The position numbers were made by a program, and so were the translations under genes. From CAIKZZ01 sp035604595 (GTDB taxonomy: Bacteria > Pseudomonadota > Gammaproteobacteria > Steroidobacterales > Steroidobacteraceae), in NCBI GenBank assembly GCA_035604595.1, contig DATNIE010000029.1:118741-182740 (forward strand): a DNA stretch of 64,000 nucleotides. The letters are read 5' to 3'. The notes under the pieces were generated by a model. The model searched no databases. It was not told the DNA's origin and saw nothing but the letters and a program-made list of their open reading frames with translations. This document shows positions 41,615-50,676 of the stretch, in pieces. Every line of letters begins with the position of its first letter. Position 1 is the stretch's first letter.

Positions 41615-42328
41615 TCAGTGCGGCGAGCGGATCTCGGCGGGCAGCTCGGCCGCCGCTGCCACGTCCGCGAACACGAGCGCCGCTTCGCGCGCGACGCACC
41701 CGCCGGGGACCGAGGTGTCGCCGGCCCACAGCTGGCGCAGCGCCCGCGCCTTGTCGGCGCCGGTGACCAGCCACAGCCTGTGTCGCGCTGCATCGAGCGC
41801 GCGGAACGTCAGCGTCATGCGACGCACCCGCTGGTAGGCGATGCTGACGCCGACATCGCGGCCGCGCTCCTCGAGGAGCTCATCACCGGCGACGAGCGAG
41901 GCGGTGTGGCCGTCGGCGCCTAGCCCGAGTGCCACGACGTCCAGCACTGGCGGGGTGCCGGCCTGGTCGACGAGCAGCCGCGCGTATTCGTCGGCGCCCG
42001 CCTCAAGATCGTCCCGCTCGACCGGCATCGCATGGAACTGCTCCGGGCCGAGGGCGTCGGGCGCAACCAGGAGGTCCGAGATCTGGCGCGCATTGCGGCG
42101 CTCGTCGGTCGCCGGGACGACCCTCTCGTCGACCTGGAACACCTGCAGATCGTGCCAGTGAACGCGCAGCCGCCGCAGGTCGTGCAGCATCCGCCACGGG
42201 GTGCGACCACCGCTCAGCGCGACGAGGCACCGGCCGCGCTGCGCAGTGGCACGGCCGATCTCGGCACGCAGCCAGTCGGCCGCGCGCTCGGCAGCGGCTT
42301 CGGCGGTCGGAAGCACGTGGATGCGCAT
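41615..42328 (-). CDS. pgl: 6-phosphogluconolactonase
   Basis: 237 residues from ATG 42328 (MRIHVLPTAEAAAE). It has LVALSGGRTPWRMLHDL, VFQVDERVVPATDERRNARQISDLL, and LGLGADGHTASLVAG, the DevB/Pgl signatures that place catalytic Asp/His in the GADGHTASLFP-type loop. It hydrolyses 6-phosphogluconolactone in the oxidative pentose phosphate or Entner-Doudoroff pathway. No zwf or edd gene is adjacent. Confidence 0.94.
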   Translation of the reverse strand: MRIHVLPTAEAAAERAADWLRAEIGRATAQRGRCLVALSGGRTPWRMLHDLRRLRVHWHDLQVFQVDERVVPATDERRNARQISDLLVAPDALGPEQFHAMPVERDDLEAGADEYARLLVDQAGTPPVLDVVALGLGADGHTASLVAGDELLEERGRDVGVSIAYQRVRRMTLTFRALDAARHRLWLVTGADKARALRQLWAGDTSVPGGCVAREAALVFADVAAAAELPAEIRSPH

Positions 42329-42365
42329 GGGGCGGGGTGTCTCGGGGACGGCGTGGGCAGGCGCC

Positions 42366-42872
42366 TCAGGCGGTGCCCATGAAGTCCTGCTTGCCGAGCT
42401 CGATGCCGTTGTGCCGCAAGATGGCGTAGGCCGTCGTCGCGTGGAAGAAGAAGTTCGGCAGCGCAAAGTGGAGCAGGTACGGCAGCCCCTTGAATGTCCG
42501 CGGCTGGCCGCCGACCTTGAGGTCGATCGTGCGCTCCTCCTGACCGTCGATCTGCACCGGTCGCAGAGTTTTCAGGAACTCGAGCGTGCGGTCGATGCGC
42601 GCCACGAGCTCGGCGAAGCTGCTCTCCGTGTCCGGGTAGACCGGCGGTTCGAGTCCTGCGAGACGTGCCGACGTCCCCTTGGCAAAGTCGGCTGCGATCT
42701 GCACCTGCCGCGTCAGCGGGAACATGTTCGGGTACAACCGCGCCTCGAGCAGGACCGCGGGACTCGCTTTCATGGCCACGGCCTGCGACTCGGCCTTGGT
42801 GAGCACGCCTTTGAGCGCGGTCAGCTGCTGCTGGAACACCGGCACCGAGGCCTGATACATCGAGATGGACAT
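42366..42872 (-). CDS. DUF1993 family protein
   Basis: 168 residues from ATG 42872 (MSISMYQASVPVFQQQLTAL). Conserved family segments are ARLYPNMFPLTRQVQIAADFAKGTSARL and LPNFFFHATTAYAILRHNGIELGKQDFMG. The fold resembles the DinB/YfiT four-helix bundle, with potential metal-ligand His in FFFHATTAY. Function unknown. It precedes pgl on the minus strand by 37 bp. Confidence 0.88.
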   Translation of the reverse strand: MSISMYQASVPVFQQQLTALKGVLTKAESQAVAMKASPAVLLEARLYPNMFPLTRQVQIAADFAKGTSARLAGLEPPVYPDTESSFAELVARIDRTLEFLKTLRPVQIDGQEERTIDLKVGGQPRTFKGLPYLLHFALPNFFFHATTAYAILRHNGIELGKQDFMGTA

Positions 42873-42964
42873 GGCGGACGCTCCTGAATGGCAGGCTGCA
42901 ATTTTGACCGTTCGCCGCGAGACTGCAATGCTTGCGCGACCGCCCGCCGCAAGGACGCTGCCCG

Positions 42965-43186
42965 ATGAACGATCAGCAACCCGAGTCCTCGCTCGCGCCC
43001 GAGGTCGTGATGGCCCTCGCACGCCTCGCGGGGTACCCGCCGCTCGACGCTGATACCGCCGCCCGCATCGCGGTCGGCGCGAGCAACGCCGTGCGCGCCG
43101 TGGCCGCGAGCGCGACGGTGAGCCTCATCGACACCGAGCCCGCCGCGTTCCTGGCCGAACTCGAGCGGCTGGCAGAGTCCGACTGA
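42965..43186 (+). CDS. DUF4089/AtzG-like small subunit
   Basis: 73 residues from ATG 42965. It matches the AtzG-like family (LARLAGYPPLDADTAARIAVG, TEPAAFLAELERLAES), helical with no catalytic residues. In Pseudomonas sp. ADP, AtzG forms a tight complex with the amidase AtzE (1-carboxybiuret hydrolase). Here the gene overlaps an AtzE-like amidase by TGATG, an arrangement that strongly implies the same partnership. Confidence 0.85.
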   Translation: MNDQQPESSLAPEVVMALARLAGYPPLDADTAARIAVGASNAVRAVAASATVSLIDTEPAAFLAELERLAESD

Positions 43187-44598
43187 TGCCGGATCTCGCC
43201 AGGGCGACGCTCGCCGCGGCCGCAGCCGCGGTCGCCCGCGGCGAGACCTCGAGCGTCGAGCTCACGCGCGCCTGTCTCGAGCGGGCGCACCGGCTCAACG
43301 CCGAACTCAACTGCTTCATCCGCATCGAGGACGACGCCGCGCTGCGCGAGGCGGCGCGCGCCGATGAGGCGCGCGCCGCGGGCGCGCGTCTCGGCGCGCT
43401 GCACGGCGTCCCGCTCGCGGCCAAGGACATGTTCGACGATCCCGAGCGCGAGACGAGCTCGGGCTCGCGCATCCGGCAGGGCTTTCGCGCGACGACCAAG
43501 GCGACGGTGCTTGCGCGCCTCGCCGCCGCCGGTGCGGTCAACCTCGGCGCGCTCAACATGACCGAGTTCGCGCTCGGCCCGACCGGCCACAATGCCTTCC
43601 ACGGCGCCTGCCGCAATCCCTGGAATCGCGCCCATATCGCCGGCGGTTCGTCGAGCGGCGCGGGCGCCGCGGTCGCCGCCCGGATCGCCTTCGGCGCAGT
43701 CGGCTCCGACACTGGCGGGTCGATCCGGCTGCCGGCGGCCGTCAACGGCGTGCTCGGCCTCAAGCCCACCTACGGTCGCGTCAGCCGCGCCGGCGCGATG
43801 CCGCTGTCCTGGTCGACGGACCACGTCGGGCCGCTCGCGCGCACGGCGCAGGACCTGGCGCGCCTGCTCACGATCATCGCCGGTCACGACGCAGCCGACC
43901 CGAGCTCGAGCCGGCGCCCGGTTCCCGACTACGAGGCGGCGCTCGCCGGCGGCGTCGGCGGCCTGCGAGTCGGCATCGCGCTCAACTATTTCTTCGACGG
44001 CATCGACGCAGAGGTCCGGCGCGTGCTCGAGGCGGCATTGCGGGTGCTCGAGGAGCTCGGCGCGCAGCTCACCGAGATCGAGGTGCCCGCAGCAGAGCAC
44101 CTGACGGAACTCGGCCGCGCGATCCTGTATTCGGAGGCCGCGGCGGTCCACGGCGAGTGGCTGCGGACACGCCCCGAGGACTACTCGCCGCAGGTGCGCA
44201 CGCGGGCGATGACCGGCATCGCGATCCCCGCTGCCGTCTACCTCGAGTCCCTGCGGCTGCGGCCGCGGATATTGCGGCGCTTCGTTACCTCAGTCTACGC
44301 GGACTGCGAGGTGCTGGCGACGCCGACACTCGCATTCCCGGTCCCGACGCTTGCTGACACCGACGTCGGCGCGGGCGTCGCGATGTGGGCTGCCATCGCG
44401 CGGCTCGTGCACTGCACGGCCCCTTTCAATTACCTCGGCGTGCCCGCGCTGAGCGTGCCGGTCGGCTTCACGGCGGGCGGGCTGCCGGCGAGCCTGCAGC
44501 TGGTCGGCCGGCCGTTCGCCGAGGCGACGCTCCTCAGAGTCGCCGCCGCCTACCAGTCGGCGACCGACTGGCACCAGCGCTCACCGCCAATCAGCTAG
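43186..44598 (+). CDS. AtzE-type amidase (amidase-signature family)
   Basis: 470 residues. The Ser-cisSer-Lys triad is readable as Lys80 (LAAKDMFDD), Ser155 (AGGSSSGAG) and nucleophile Ser179 (SDTGGSIR). Length and the pairing with an AtzG-like subunit favour 1-carboxybiuret hydrolase or a related enzyme of nitrogen-rich heterocycle breakdown. Cyanuric acid or barbiturase genes are absent from the window, so the physiological amide is open. The gene directly follows DUF4089. Confidence 0.9.
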   Translation: MPDLARATLAAAAAAVARGETSSVELTRACLERAHRLNAELNCFIRIEDDAALREAARADEARAAGARLGALHGVPLAAKDMFDDPERETSSGSRIRQGFRATTKATVLARLAAAGAVNLGALNMTEFALGPTGHNAFHGACRNPWNRAHIAGGSSSGAGAAVAARIAFGAVGSDTGGSIRLPAAVNGVLGLKPTYGRVSRAGAMPLSWSTDHVGPLARTAQDLARLLTIIAGHDAADPSSSRRPVPDYEAALAGGVGGLRVGIALNYFFDGIDAEVRRVLEAALRVLEELGAQLTEIEVPAAEHLTELGRAILYSEAAAVHGEWLRTRPEDYSPQVRTRAMTGIAIPAAVYLESLRLRPRILRRFVTSVYADCEVLATPTLAFPVPTLADTDVGAGVAMWAAIARLVHCTAPFNYLGVPALSVPVGFTAGGLPASLQLVGRPFAEATLLRVAAAYQSATDWHQRSPPIS

Positions 44599-44617
44599 TC
44601 CACCCGGGGGTCCCGCC

Positions 44618-45100
44618 ATGGCGACATATATTGCCGAGGTCAGCTGGCAGCGCGGCTCGCAGCCGTTTCTCGACAATCGCTACAGCCGGCGGCACCTGCT
44701 GCGCTTCGACGGGGGCCTCGAGGTCGCGGGCTCCGCCTCGCCGCACGTGGTGCCGGCGCCGCTGTCGGATCCCGCGGCGATGGACCCCGAGGAGGCGTTC
44801 GTCGCCGCGCTCGCCAGCTGTCACATGCTCTGGTTCCTGTCGGTCGCGGCGGCCCGTCAATTCCGGGTCGACCGCTATCGCGACCAGGCGAGCGGGATCA
44901 TGGAGCGCGACGCGGGCGGCCGGATGGCGATCACGGTCGTGACGCTGCGGCCCGAGGTGGCGTTCTCCGGCGCCGTCATTCCGAGCCGCGAGGAGGTCGA
45001 GGCCATGCACCATGCGGCGCACGCGCAGTGCTTCATCGCCAACTCCGTGAAGACCGACGTGCGCTGCGAGCCGGTGCACGGCGCGCAAGCGCGGGAGTGA
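44618..45100 (+). CDS. OsmC-family protein
   Basis: 160 residues. Conserved cysteines lie in AALASCHMLWFLSVAA and AHAQCFIANSV, the two positions of the OsmC/Ohr thiol peroxidase site. RRHLLRFDGGLEVAGSASPHVVPAPLSDPAAMDPEEAFVAAL identifies the OsmC rather than the Ohr branch. It probably reduces organic hydroperoxides with a low-molecular thiol partner. It lies 19 bp after the amidase. Confidence 0.9.
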   Translation: MATYIAEVSWQRGSQPFLDNRYSRRHLLRFDGGLEVAGSASPHVVPAPLSDPAAMDPEEAFVAALASCHMLWFLSVAAARQFRVDRYRDQASGIMERDAGGRMAITVVTLRPEVAFSGAVIPSREEVEAMHHAAHAQCFIANSVKTDVRCEPVHGAQARE

Positions 45101-45113
45101 GGCCGGCGCCGCC

Positions 45114-47093
45114 TCAGTCAGGCACCGTCAGCACGCCGCGGCTGAAGCCGATCGCGTCGGCCCCTGGATGCATCTTGAGCGCGCCCAGATGCGTCTCGGC
45201 GAGCGGCGGCACTGCCCCGTCGGCGTGGCCGCGCGGGCGCGAGCGGATCACCTGGCTCGGCGGCAGGGCCGCGCCGGTCCTCAGCCGCTCGTAGAGCGCA
45301 TCGAGGCCGCGCAGCATCCACGGCTGGGTCGGCACGTAGCCGTCTGCGAATCCGGGCAGCGCCAGGTATGCGTCGAAGTGATGGCCGTGCTCGAGCTCGT
45401 AGTAGCGCAGCTCGTCACGGCTGCCGCGGTCGCGCTGGTTGACGGCGTAGTAGGCCCGCGAGGTGTGGTTGACCGGCATCAGGCTGTCGGCCCGTCCGTG
45501 GATGATGATGACCGGACGATTGCCGACGCGCGCAGTCATCACGACCTCTTGCTGGCCCGCGCGGACGCCCTCGAGCAGCGCGGCGCGGCCCGGCGGCAGG
45601 CCTTCGAGCGCTCGCGGCGCGCGCGCCAGCACGCGCTCGGGTGCATAGCCGAGCGCCAGCTGCGAGCTGCCCTCGTTCGCCGCGCGGCGCTCGCCATCCG
45701 CGCCGCGGATGACGAGCGAGATGTGCTCGGTTGGCGGGATGCCGCTGCCGTCGGCCCACAGCGCCGCCGCCTCGGCCTCCGTGAGGCTGCGGACCCGGCC
45801 GCCGGCGTCGGTCGCCGCAAACGTGACTCCGAGCGGCGGATCCCACGGCGCGCGCCGCGTGTAGGCCCAGGCATAGCAGGTCGCGATCCCCGGCCACAGA
45901 TTGGCGAGCAGGTTGAAATGCCCGAGCCGCAGGCCCTGCGGCAGCACACCTGCGGCGAGCAGTTCGTTGCGCGCAGCGCTCGCCGCCGCTCCGACGGGCC
46001 CGGCCGGCAGCACGCCCACTGCCTGCAGGTCGGCACACCACTGCTCGAGCCGCGGGCGGCTCGCCTGCGTCGCCGCGAAGTACGGCGCCTCCGGGTCGCT
46101 CTCGGCCAGCACCGCGCACGGCTGATACAGGTAATGCAGGCCCGTGTAGTCGAGCAGCCCGATCTGCCCGTCCGCCAGACGCCGGCCACCGTAGTCGATC
46201 GCGACGCCTGCGGTGCGGCCCGAGACGACTGCGTTCGGCTCGACGGCGATGGCCCCGCTGATCCAGCCCGCGCGGTCGCGCTCGAGCGCCCGCAGCACGG
46301 CAGCCCCGCCGTTCGATATGCCGGCGGCCAGCACCAGCGTGTTGTCCGGTGTCAGGGGCGCCGCGAGCCGGCGCCCGAGCTCGAGGTTGAGGAGCCCGAA
46401 CGCGGTCTTGATCGCCTGCAGCAGGTAGGCGCCCCAGTCGGCCTCGGGGTTCTGGCGCGAGTGCGCGTGCTTGAACAGCAGCGAGTGCGGTTCGCGCCTG
46501 CCGAATTCGGCGAGCTCCGGCGTCAGCGCCGGCACGAAGCCGAGCAGCGGATCGGACGGGTCCGCCGTCAGCGTGCCGTCGATCCGGTAACCGCGGGCAC
46601 GGTCGACGTCCCAGACGCCGATGCCCGTGCCCTTGTCGGTGTGCACCACGGCGATCCCGTGCCTGAGTCCCCACTCGCCGGCGGTCGGCAGTGCTCCGTA
46701 CACGCCGCGCGACCCTGAGGACGCGACGGCGAGGAGGCACGGATTGGCGACATCGAAGTCCCGCGGCAGCTGCAGCAGGACGGTCGTCGTACCGAGTCCG
46801 TCCGGCGTGCGCACGGCCACCAGGTATTCGATCCCCGCGACCCGCTGATCGCCCGCCGGGCCGTACAGACGGCCGAAGCCGCCCGCATCGCTCGTGTCCA
46901 CGAGACCGCGATAGGCGGCGTGGATCGCGCGTCGTCGCAGCTCGCGCGGTGTCGGTCGCCCGGGATCGGCGAACGACGGTGGCGCGCCGCGTAGTCCGGT
47001 GATGCCGAGGCCGGCGGTCAGCAAGTCATCGCGGCTCCCGTCCAGCTCATACCGGATGGGATCTCCGACGATGTCCGCGGTGATCTGCTCCAT
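45114..47093 (-). CDS. D-(-)-3-hydroxybutyrate oligomer hydrolase
   Basis: 659 residues from ATG 47093. The nucleophile elbow is LAAGISNGGAAVLRAL, and the final HGHHFDAYLALPGFADGYVPTQPWMLRGLDALYERL is typical of the 3HB-oligomer hydrolase family. It cleaves oligomers released by PHB depolymerases to monomers. No signal peptide is visible at this start or in the extension to 47216, so it may be intracellular, unlike the secreted Ralstonia pickettii enzyme. No phaC or phaZ is in the window. Confidence 0.9.
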   Translation of the reverse strand: MEQITADIVGDPIRYELDGSRDDLLTAGLGITGLRGAPPSFADPGRPTPRELRRRAIHAAYRGLVDTSDAGGFGRLYGPAGDQRVAGIEYLVAVRTPDGLGTTTVLLQLPRDFDVANPCLLAVASSGSRGVYGALPTAGEWGLRHGIAVVHTDKGTGIGVWDVDRARGYRIDGTLTADPSDPLLGFVPALTPELAEFGRREPHSLLFKHAHSRQNPEADWGAYLLQAIKTAFGLLNLELGRRLAAPLTPDNTLVLAAGISNGGAAVLRALERDRAGWISGAIAVEPNAVVSGRTAGVAIDYGGRRLADGQIGLLDYTGLHYLYQPCAVLAESDPEAPYFAATQASRPRLEQWCADLQAVGVLPAGPVGAAASAARNELLAAGVLPQGLRLGHFNLLANLWPGIATCYAWAYTRRAPWDPPLGVTFAATDAGGRVRSLTEAEAAALWADGSGIPPTEHISLVIRGADGERRAANEGSSQLALGYAPERVLARAPRALEGLPPGRAALLEGVRAGQQEVVMTARVGNRPVIIIHGRADSLMPVNHTSRAYYAVNQRDRGSRDELRYYELEHGHHFDAYLALPGFADGYVPTQPWMLRGLDALYERLRTGAALPPSQVIRSRPRGHADGAVPPLAETHLGALKMHPGADAIGFSRGVLTVPD

Positions 47094-47249
47094 TCCGTCC
47101 GCCACTCCGTGCGTCGCTCGGCGACCGGGCACGCTCGCTCTACGGGCGCTGCGCCCGCAACCGCTGGATAGTAACCAACGCGCGGTCATCGCTGGGCACG
47201 CAGTGCCGGGAGCCACGGCCCGCCCGCAAGCCGCCGGGCGCTGTCACCG

Positions 47250-48146
47250 CTACGATTGGCCGGCCGGTTGCTGCCGGGCGCGTTCCGGTTCGACCGGTTC
47301 GACGTGAATGGTTACCAACGCATTGGGAAGGCGACGGCCGAGCAACGCCTCGAGCCGGTCGCACAACGCATGCGCCGCGGCGACGCTCTCGGAACCTGGC
47401 ACGCGCAGTTTGAACTCGAGAAAGCGCCGCGAGCCTGCCTTGCGCGTGCGCAAGTCGGCATAGCCGGCGCCGGCCGGCAGCTGGGACCGGATGATCTCCT
47501 GCGCCGCCTCGATTTCAGCGGGCGGCAGCGAACGATCCATCAGGCCATCGACGGAGCGGCGCAGCAGTGAGACCCCGGTCCAGCAGATGTGGATGCTGAC
47601 CGCGATTGCGATCAGCGGATCGGCGACCGCCCAGCCTGGCCTCGCGAGCACGAACAAAAGACCCGCGATCACGCCGGCCGAGGTCCACACGTCGGCCAGC
47701 AGGTGCCGGGCATCGGCCTCGATCGTGATGCTGTCGTGCCTCGCCGCCGCACGCAGCATCAGCCGCGCGGCCAACAGATTCAGCGCCCCGGCCACCGCGG
47801 CCACCAGCAGACCCGGCCCCAGGCCGTGCAGTGGCACCGGATGCGCGAGGCGCCCCGTCGCCGCCCAGACGATGCCGACCGCGGCGATCAGGATCAGCAC
47901 GGCCTCGACGCCGCTCGAGAAGTACTCGGCCTTCTCGTGGCCGAAGGCATGGTCATGGTCGGCCGGGCGTTCGGCGATCGACAGCACCGTGAGCGCGACG
48001 ATGCCGGCGGCGAGGTTGACAAGCGCCTCGAGCGCGTCCGACAGCAGCCCGATCGAGCCCGTGATGCCGAACGCCACGAACTTGAGCACGAGGGTTGCGA
48101 GCGAGGTCGCAATCGACAGCACTGCCATGCGCCGCGTCGGGCTCAC
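47250..48146 (-). CDS. Cation diffusion facilitator (FieF/ZitB-like) transporter
   Basis: 298 residues with about six TM helices. Metal-site motifs are HDHAFGHEKAEYFS and DARHLLADVWTSAGVI (HxxxD in TM5), plus a cytoplasmic C-terminal domain with HVEPVEPERA. It exports Zn2+, Fe2+ or similar by proton antiport. It starts 51 bp from the divergent DUF3667 reading frame's upstream region; no regulator is adjacent. Confidence 0.92.
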   Translation of the reverse strand: MSPTRRMAVLSIATSLATLVLKFVAFGITGSIGLLSDALEALVNLAAGIVALTVLSIAERPADHDHAFGHEKAEYFSSGVEAVLILIAAVGIVWAATGRLAHPVPLHGLGPGLLVAAVAGALNLLAARLMLRAAARHDSITIEADARHLLADVWTSAGVIAGLLFVLARPGWAVADPLIAIAVSIHICWTGVSLLRRSVDGLMDRSLPPAEIEAAQEIIRSQLPAGAGYADLRTRKAGSRRFLEFKLRVPGSESVAAAHALCDRLEALLGRRLPNALVTIHVEPVEPERARQQPAGQS

Positions 48147-48289
48147 CTCGGCCTCCCGGTCCTGACAGAGTGCATTGTGCAGCCGCCGCGGGCCGCCGAC
48201 GATGCGGGTTGTGCGAAGGCCGGACGGAGGTATCGGATCGGGGCCGGATCTGGCAAGTTACAGGTCTTAAGCCACGCCGCGAGCTCCGG

Positions 48290-49222
48290 GTGCAACCTGC
48301 AACCTGTGCCAACTGCGATGCGCCGCTGACGGGCCCCTACTGCGCCCAGTGCGGCCAGCACGCCCATGAGAGCGCGCGTGCGATCAGCACGCTATTCCAC
48401 GACACCTGGCACGTGCTGACGCACCTCGACGGCCGCCTGTGGCGGACGCTCGGCGCGCTGCTGCTGCGACCCGGGCGGCTCACGCAGGAGTACTTCGCCG
48501 AACGCCGGGCGCGGTACCTGCCTCCGGTGCGCCTGTATCTGGTGCTGAGCGTGCTGTTCTTCACGCTCGCCGCGATCGGCCCGCACCGTGACGCCCTCCC
48601 GGCAGTGCAGGCGCTTGCCAAGAGCCCGACCGGATCCGCCGACATCGCGCAGGCTGGTCGCGATCTTAAGCAGGAGCTCGCCAAGCCGGGAGCCGCGGAC
48701 CAAGGCTTCATCATCGGGGTCGACAGCAAAGACTGCGAGAAGCTCGACTCCTCCATCGCGTGGCTCAAGGAACCGCTGCGCCGCGCCTGCCGGCGCAACG
48801 TGGCGGACGGCGGCAGGGCGGCAATCCGCGCCTTTCTCGCCAGCATCCCGAAGGTGATGTTCCTGTTCCTGCCGGTGATGGGTCTCGTGATGCTGCTGTT
48901 GTACTGGCGGCCGCGGCGCTACTACGTCGAGCATCTGGTGTTCTTCCTGCACACCCACGCGGCGTTGTTCCTGGTCCTGCTGGCGGAACTGATGCTGTCG
49001 TGGCTGATCGTGTGGGTACCGCCGCTCGCGCGCATCGGCGGCATCGCCAAGTTCGCCGGGGTGGTGTACGCGGTCTGGTACGTGTACCGGGCGATGCGCA
49101 ACTACTATGGGCAGGGCCGTTCGCTGACGCTCGCCAAACTCACGGTGGTGGGCTTCGCATATATGGTATTTCTGAGCATCACGCTGTTGGCGACGCTGAT
49201 CTTCAGTGCGCTGACCGCCTGA
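48290..49222 (+). CDS. DUF3667 membrane protein with zinc ribbon
   Basis: About 310 residues from GTG 48290. The N-terminal zinc ribbon is CANCDAPLTGPYCAQCGQ, followed by the family motif LFHDTWHVLTHLDGRLWRTLGALLLRPGRLTQEYFAERRARYLPPVRLYLVLSVLFF and four to five TM helices ending VFLSITLLATLIFSAL. A soluble loop of ~100 residues lies between the first TM and the rest. Function unknown. The start is uncertain, since the upstream frame has no good ATG. Confidence 0.86.
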   Translation: MQPATCANCDAPLTGPYCAQCGQHAHESARAISTLFHDTWHVLTHLDGRLWRTLGALLLRPGRLTQEYFAERRARYLPPVRLYLVLSVLFFTLAAIGPHRDALPAVQALAKSPTGSADIAQAGRDLKQELAKPGAADQGFIIGVDSKDCEKLDSSIAWLKEPLRRACRRNVADGGRAAIRAFLASIPKVMFLFLPVMGLVMLLLYWRPRRYYVEHLVFFLHTHAALFLVLLAELMLSWLIVWVPPLARIGGIAKFAGVVYAVWYVYRAMRNYYGQGRSLTLAKLTVVGFAYMVFLSITLLATLIFSALTA

Positions 49223-49233
49223 GGGCCGCCTGG

Positions 49234-50469
49234 ATGCGCGCGATTCTGCACGTCGACATGGATGCGTTCTACGCCTCCGTCGAGCAGCATGACCGGCCGG
49301 AGCTGCGTGGCCAGCCGGTCATCGTCGGCGGCGCCTCGGGGCGCGGGGTGGTCGCGGCGGCGAGCTATGAAGTGCGCCGCTACGGCGTGCACTCGGCAAT
49401 GCCGACGCGCGCGGCCCTCGAGCGCTGCCCGCACGCCGTCGTCGTCAAGCCCCGCATGGGCCGCTACCGGGAGGTGTCGGCCGAGGTATTCGCGGTATTC
49501 CGCGAGTTCACGCCGCTCATCGAGGGACTGTCGCTCGACGAGGCGTTCCTCGACGTCACCGAGAGCCGGGCGCTGTTCGGCGAGCCCGCCGCGATCGCCG
49601 CCGAGATCAAGGCGCGGATCAGTGCGCGTACCGGGCTCACCGCCTCGGTCGGCGTGTCGCACAACAAGCTGCTCGCCAAGATCGCCTCCGACCTCAAAAA
49701 ACCCGACGGCCTGTGCGTGATCGCGCCCGAGGACGTGGTCGGGATTCTCGATCCGCTGCCGATCCGCCGGCTGTCCGGCATCGGCGCCAAGACCGCCGCA
49801 CGGCTCGAGGAGTGCGGGCTGCACACCTTCGGCCAGCTGCGCCTCGCGTCGGACGCCGTGCTCTGGCCGCTGTTTGGCCGCTACACGCAGCGCGTGCGCG
49901 AGCGCGCCGCCGGCATCGACGAGCGACCGGTCGTCCCGGACTGGCAGGAAAAGCAGGTCAGCGCCGAGGAGACCTTCGACACCGACCTGCGGCGCCGCGA
50001 GGACCTCACGGCCGAGCTCGCCAGGCTCGCCGACCGGGTCGGCGCGCGGCTGCGGGCCAAGGAGCTGATGGCCGCGAGCGTGACGGTCAAGATCCGCCGG
50101 CGCGACTTCACGACCTATACCCGAAGCCGCAGCTTCAGCCCGCCGACCCAGGAGACGGCGACGGTGCTCGCGATCGCCCGGCAGCTGCTCGATGCCTGGC
50201 TCGCCGAACAGCCCCGGGCTGCGGTGCGCCTGCTCGGTGTCGGCGTCAGCAGCCTGTCTCCGGCCGTGCAGCTCGACCTGTTCGCCGAGTCCGCCGGCGC
50301 GGCAGCAGGCGATGCTGCGCCGCGCCCGCCGGCGCGGGCGACTGCGAAGCTCGACCCGACGCTCGACCGGATCCGCGAGAAGTTCGGCACGGGCGCGGTG
50401 CAGCGGGCCAGCACGCTCGAGAAGCCCGAGAAACAGGACGGGTTCACCGAGGTGCGCCGCCGCCACTGA
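49234..50469 (+). CDS. dinB: DNA polymerase IV
   Basis: 411 residues from ATG 49234. The Y-family catalytic residues are Asp8 (HVDMDAFYASVE) and Asp102/Glu103 (LSLDEAFLD), with the steric-gate Phe12. The C-terminal little finger has TRSRSFSPPTQE. A sliding-clamp motif QLDLF lies near residue 347, after which a ~60-residue tail ends VRRRH. It makes error-prone bypass past N2-dG lesions. No LexA box is evident in the 12-bp gap upstream. Confidence 0.96.
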   Translation: MRAILHVDMDAFYASVEQHDRPELRGQPVIVGGASGRGVVAAASYEVRRYGVHSAMPTRAALERCPHAVVVKPRMGRYREVSAEVFAVFREFTPLIEGLSLDEAFLDVTESRALFGEPAAIAAEIKARISARTGLTASVGVSHNKLLAKIASDLKKPDGLCVIAPEDVVGILDPLPIRRLSGIGAKTAARLEECGLHTFGQLRLASDAVLWPLFGRYTQRVRERAAGIDERPVVPDWQEKQVSAEETFDTDLRRREDLTAELARLADRVGARLRAKELMAASVTVKIRRRDFTTYTRSRSFSPPTQETATVLAIARQLLDAWLAEQPRAAVRLLGVGVSSLSPAVQLDLFAESAGAAAGDAAPRPPARATAKLDPTLDRIREKFGTGAVQRASTLEKPEKQDGFTEVRRRH

Positions 50470-50676
50470 CGTGGGGAGCCGGCCGGCGCGCCGCGCTGCG
50501 CCTGCTGATCCCGCCTGGCCTGCCTCGCGCCGACTGCACTCCTGACCCGGAGCGGCGGGCCGGCCGGCGCCCTTCGGCCCCCCCGGGTGCGCTCCTCGAC
50601 CCTCGAGGTGCCGGCGGGGCCGGCAATCCCGGGCAAGGCCGAACGGCGGATGCGCCTGCGCTATCATTCCCGGACG

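Noticed and set aside
45168..46718. 516-codon plus-strand frame opposite the 3HB oligomer hydrolase
   Set aside because: Antisense shadow with no recognisable domain; the minus-strand gene has a complete hydrolase signature.
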